From: SAR202 cluster bacterium
GTDB taxonomy: Bacteria; Chloroflexota; Dehalococcoidia; Lucifugimonadales; UBA3495
Direction: 5' to 3'
DNA length: 31,234 nt
NCBI GenBank assembly: GCA_009392095.1
Contig: VFHF01000225.1
Coordinates: 1 to 31,234 of the forward strand
Shown: piece by piece, positions 30,219 to 31,234 of the stretch
Layout of the letters: each line of letters starts with the position of its first letter
Position numbering within the stretch: position 1 is the stretch's first letter
The notes under the pieces: model-generated
The model's input: the letters and a program-made list of their open reading frames with translations, nothing else
The model's database searches: none
What the model was told of the DNA's origin: nothing
Position numbers and translations under genes: made by a program

Positions 30219-31234
30219 TCAGGTGTCCCAATCCTCCAGGCTTTTCTCCAGCCGTGATTGCGTGCTGATGTGCTCTTCGCCCAGGCGGGTCATGGCTTCG
30301 AAGTCCTGATTCACCGTGGCGGTTTGAAGCTGCGTTTCTATCTCCTTTAGCTTGTGTTCCAAGTCCACTATGACTTGTTCCATGTCGATGACTGGCGCTG
30401 CTGGGTTTCGGCGCTTCGGGCCGGTCGCCTTGACCGGTTGAAAACGCGGTGCCGCCTTAACCCTTTCTAGGACCATTGCCGTCGCCACTTGGACTTCAGC
30501 TTCCCGTTGCGCTTGGGACCATTCATCGAAAGTGCCCTTGAAATGGTCTACCTCGCCGTTCGCGGTAACGAGGAGCGATTCGGCGAGCAACGAGACTACG
30601 TGTCGGTCATGTGACACCAATAGAATCGTGCCGGTGTAACTATGAAGAACCTGTTCTAAGGCCTCGCGACTAGGGATGTCGAAGTGGGTAGTTGGTTCGT
30701 CCAGTACCAGTAGGTTCGGCTCGGTGATCAGCAACCGGGCCAGCGCCAGACGGCTCTTTTCACCACCGCTGCAAGCGCCTACTTCCCGGAAGACATCCTC
30801 CCCCTGGAACAGGAACCGAGCCAAATAAGACCGGGCATCCTCGAAGGGCATGTTCTTGATGTCCAAAAATGATTCCAGGACCGTCTGCTCGTCATCCAGG
30901 TCATCGACTCCCTGACTGTAATAGCCGACCTTGACGCTTTGGCCCACGGCAACGAAGCCGTCGAGTGGTGGGATCATTCCCAGTACGGTCTTGACGAAGG
31001 TTGTTTTGCCGGTCCCGTTGTCTCCAATCACCGCTGTTCGGGACCCGCGAGCCAGCTTAAGGTCGGGGACCTTGAGCAGCTCAGTTGGGCCGTCGACGTC
31101 AGTGTAGCCAACCTTCAAACCTTTGGTGCTAATCACCACCTGTCCGGTACGACTGGCGCCGCCGGAGGATATGGAGATCGACTCGTCTAGATCAGGACGG
31201 GCGATACGCTCCAATCTGGCCAGCCTGGTCTCAC
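30219..31234 (-). CDS. ABC-F family ATPase, C-terminal part (gene runs off the window)
   Basis: The C-terminal half of an ABC-F protein (ribosome-associated, no membrane domain) is visible, about 338 codons to the right edge. The N-terminal ATPase domain is outside. Read in frame to the edge it begins ETRLARLERI, the interdomain linker; an apparent start codon near 31214 is an internal Leu. The second ATPase domain shows Walker A GDNGTGKTT, signature CSGGEKSRLALARLL, Walker B LLVLDEPTTHFD and the SHDRH switch. It ends in a charged coiled-coil tail with helical MEQVIVDLEHKLKEIETQLQT. Relatives act on translating ribosomes or in antibiotic tolerance; the subgroup is not assigned. Confidence 0.93.
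   Translation of the reverse strand, partial: ETRLARLERIARPDLDESISISSGGASRTGQVVISTKGLKVGYTDVDGPTELLKVPDLKLARGSRTAVIGDNGTGKTTFVKTVLGMIPPLDGFVAVGQSVKVGYYSQGVDDLDDEQTVLESFLDIKNMPFEDARSYLARFLFQGEDVFREVGACSGGEKSRLALARLLITEPNLLVLDEPTTHFDIPSREALEQVLHSYTGTILLVSHDRHVVSLLAESLLVTANGEVDHFKGTFDEWSQAQREAEVQVATAMVLERVKAAPRFQPVKATGPKRRNPAAPVIDMEQVIVDLEHKLKEIETQLQTATVNQDFEAMTRLGEEHISTQSRLEKSLEDWDT

Noticed and set aside
1..31234. tRNA, rRNA, CRISPR array, insertion sequence or prophage genes
   Set aside because: I looked for cloverleaf-like GTTCRA arms, regularly spaced repeats, transposase motifs and integrase motifs and saw none.

Overview
The window looks like a chromosomal segment of an uncultured marine-type bacterium. 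The best guess is a SAR202-like Chloroflexota (Dehalococcoidia). This rests on gene content alone: an NtaA/SnaA/DszA-type flavin monooxygenase, a second luciferase-like oxidoreductase, a family III CoA-transferase, thiolase, MaoC hydratases, an OYE reductase, several MFS carriers and a DUF1800/DUF1501 pair. There is no rRNA, tRNA or other taxonomic marker. Most genes have clear Shine-Dalgarno sites (GGAG/GAGG), and several promoters resemble the sigma70 consensus.

Layout. 0.3-4.4 kb (+): an amidase, a short nitrile-hydratase beta-subunit N-terminal fragment interrupted by TGA, a dehydrogenase resembling S-(hydroxymethyl)mycothiol dehydrogenase (MscR), a decayed GNAT remnant on the minus strand, and a luciferase-like oxidoreductase closed by a strong terminator. 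4.4-11.6 kb (mostly -): an MFS carrier, a MaoC-type hot-dog pair, and a tightly overlapped cassette of two tandem paralogous MFS carriers plus an NtaA/DszA-type monooxygenase. 11.6-19.4 kb (+): a well-formed promoter region with three helically phased repeats, the two halves of a sulfopyruvate/phosphonopyruvate-type TPP decarboxylase, a DUF1800-DUF1501-NHL trio, a terminator, an MqnA-like protein, and an AroA strikingly similar to the gammaproteobacterial enzyme with its own promoter. 19.4-31.2 kb: an M20 amidohydrolase (-); a three-gene + operon (Asp/Glu-racemase superfamily, PPOX-like flavoprotein, Gal80-like Gfo/Idh/MocA); then acyl-CoA and ring-degradation type genes (CMD protein, CaiB-type CoA-transferase, thiolase, double-CMD protein, SDR, OYE); and the 3' part of an ABC-F ATPase running off the right edge.

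The genes together suggest scavenging of small organic molecules: amides or nitriles, possibly organosulfur or sulfonate compounds, carboxylic acids activated as CoA thioesters, and enones. Chorismate and possibly menaquinone synthesis genes are interspersed. No single known pathway is complete here. The points most worth a second look are catalytic-residue losses in recognisable families (MaoC, Gfo/Idh, Asp/Glu racemase, MqnA), the transferred-looking aroA, the MscR-like enzyme, the signal-less DUF1800/DUF1501/NHL trio, and the structured intergenic regions at 4.6, 6.45, 11.7 and 28.9 kb.
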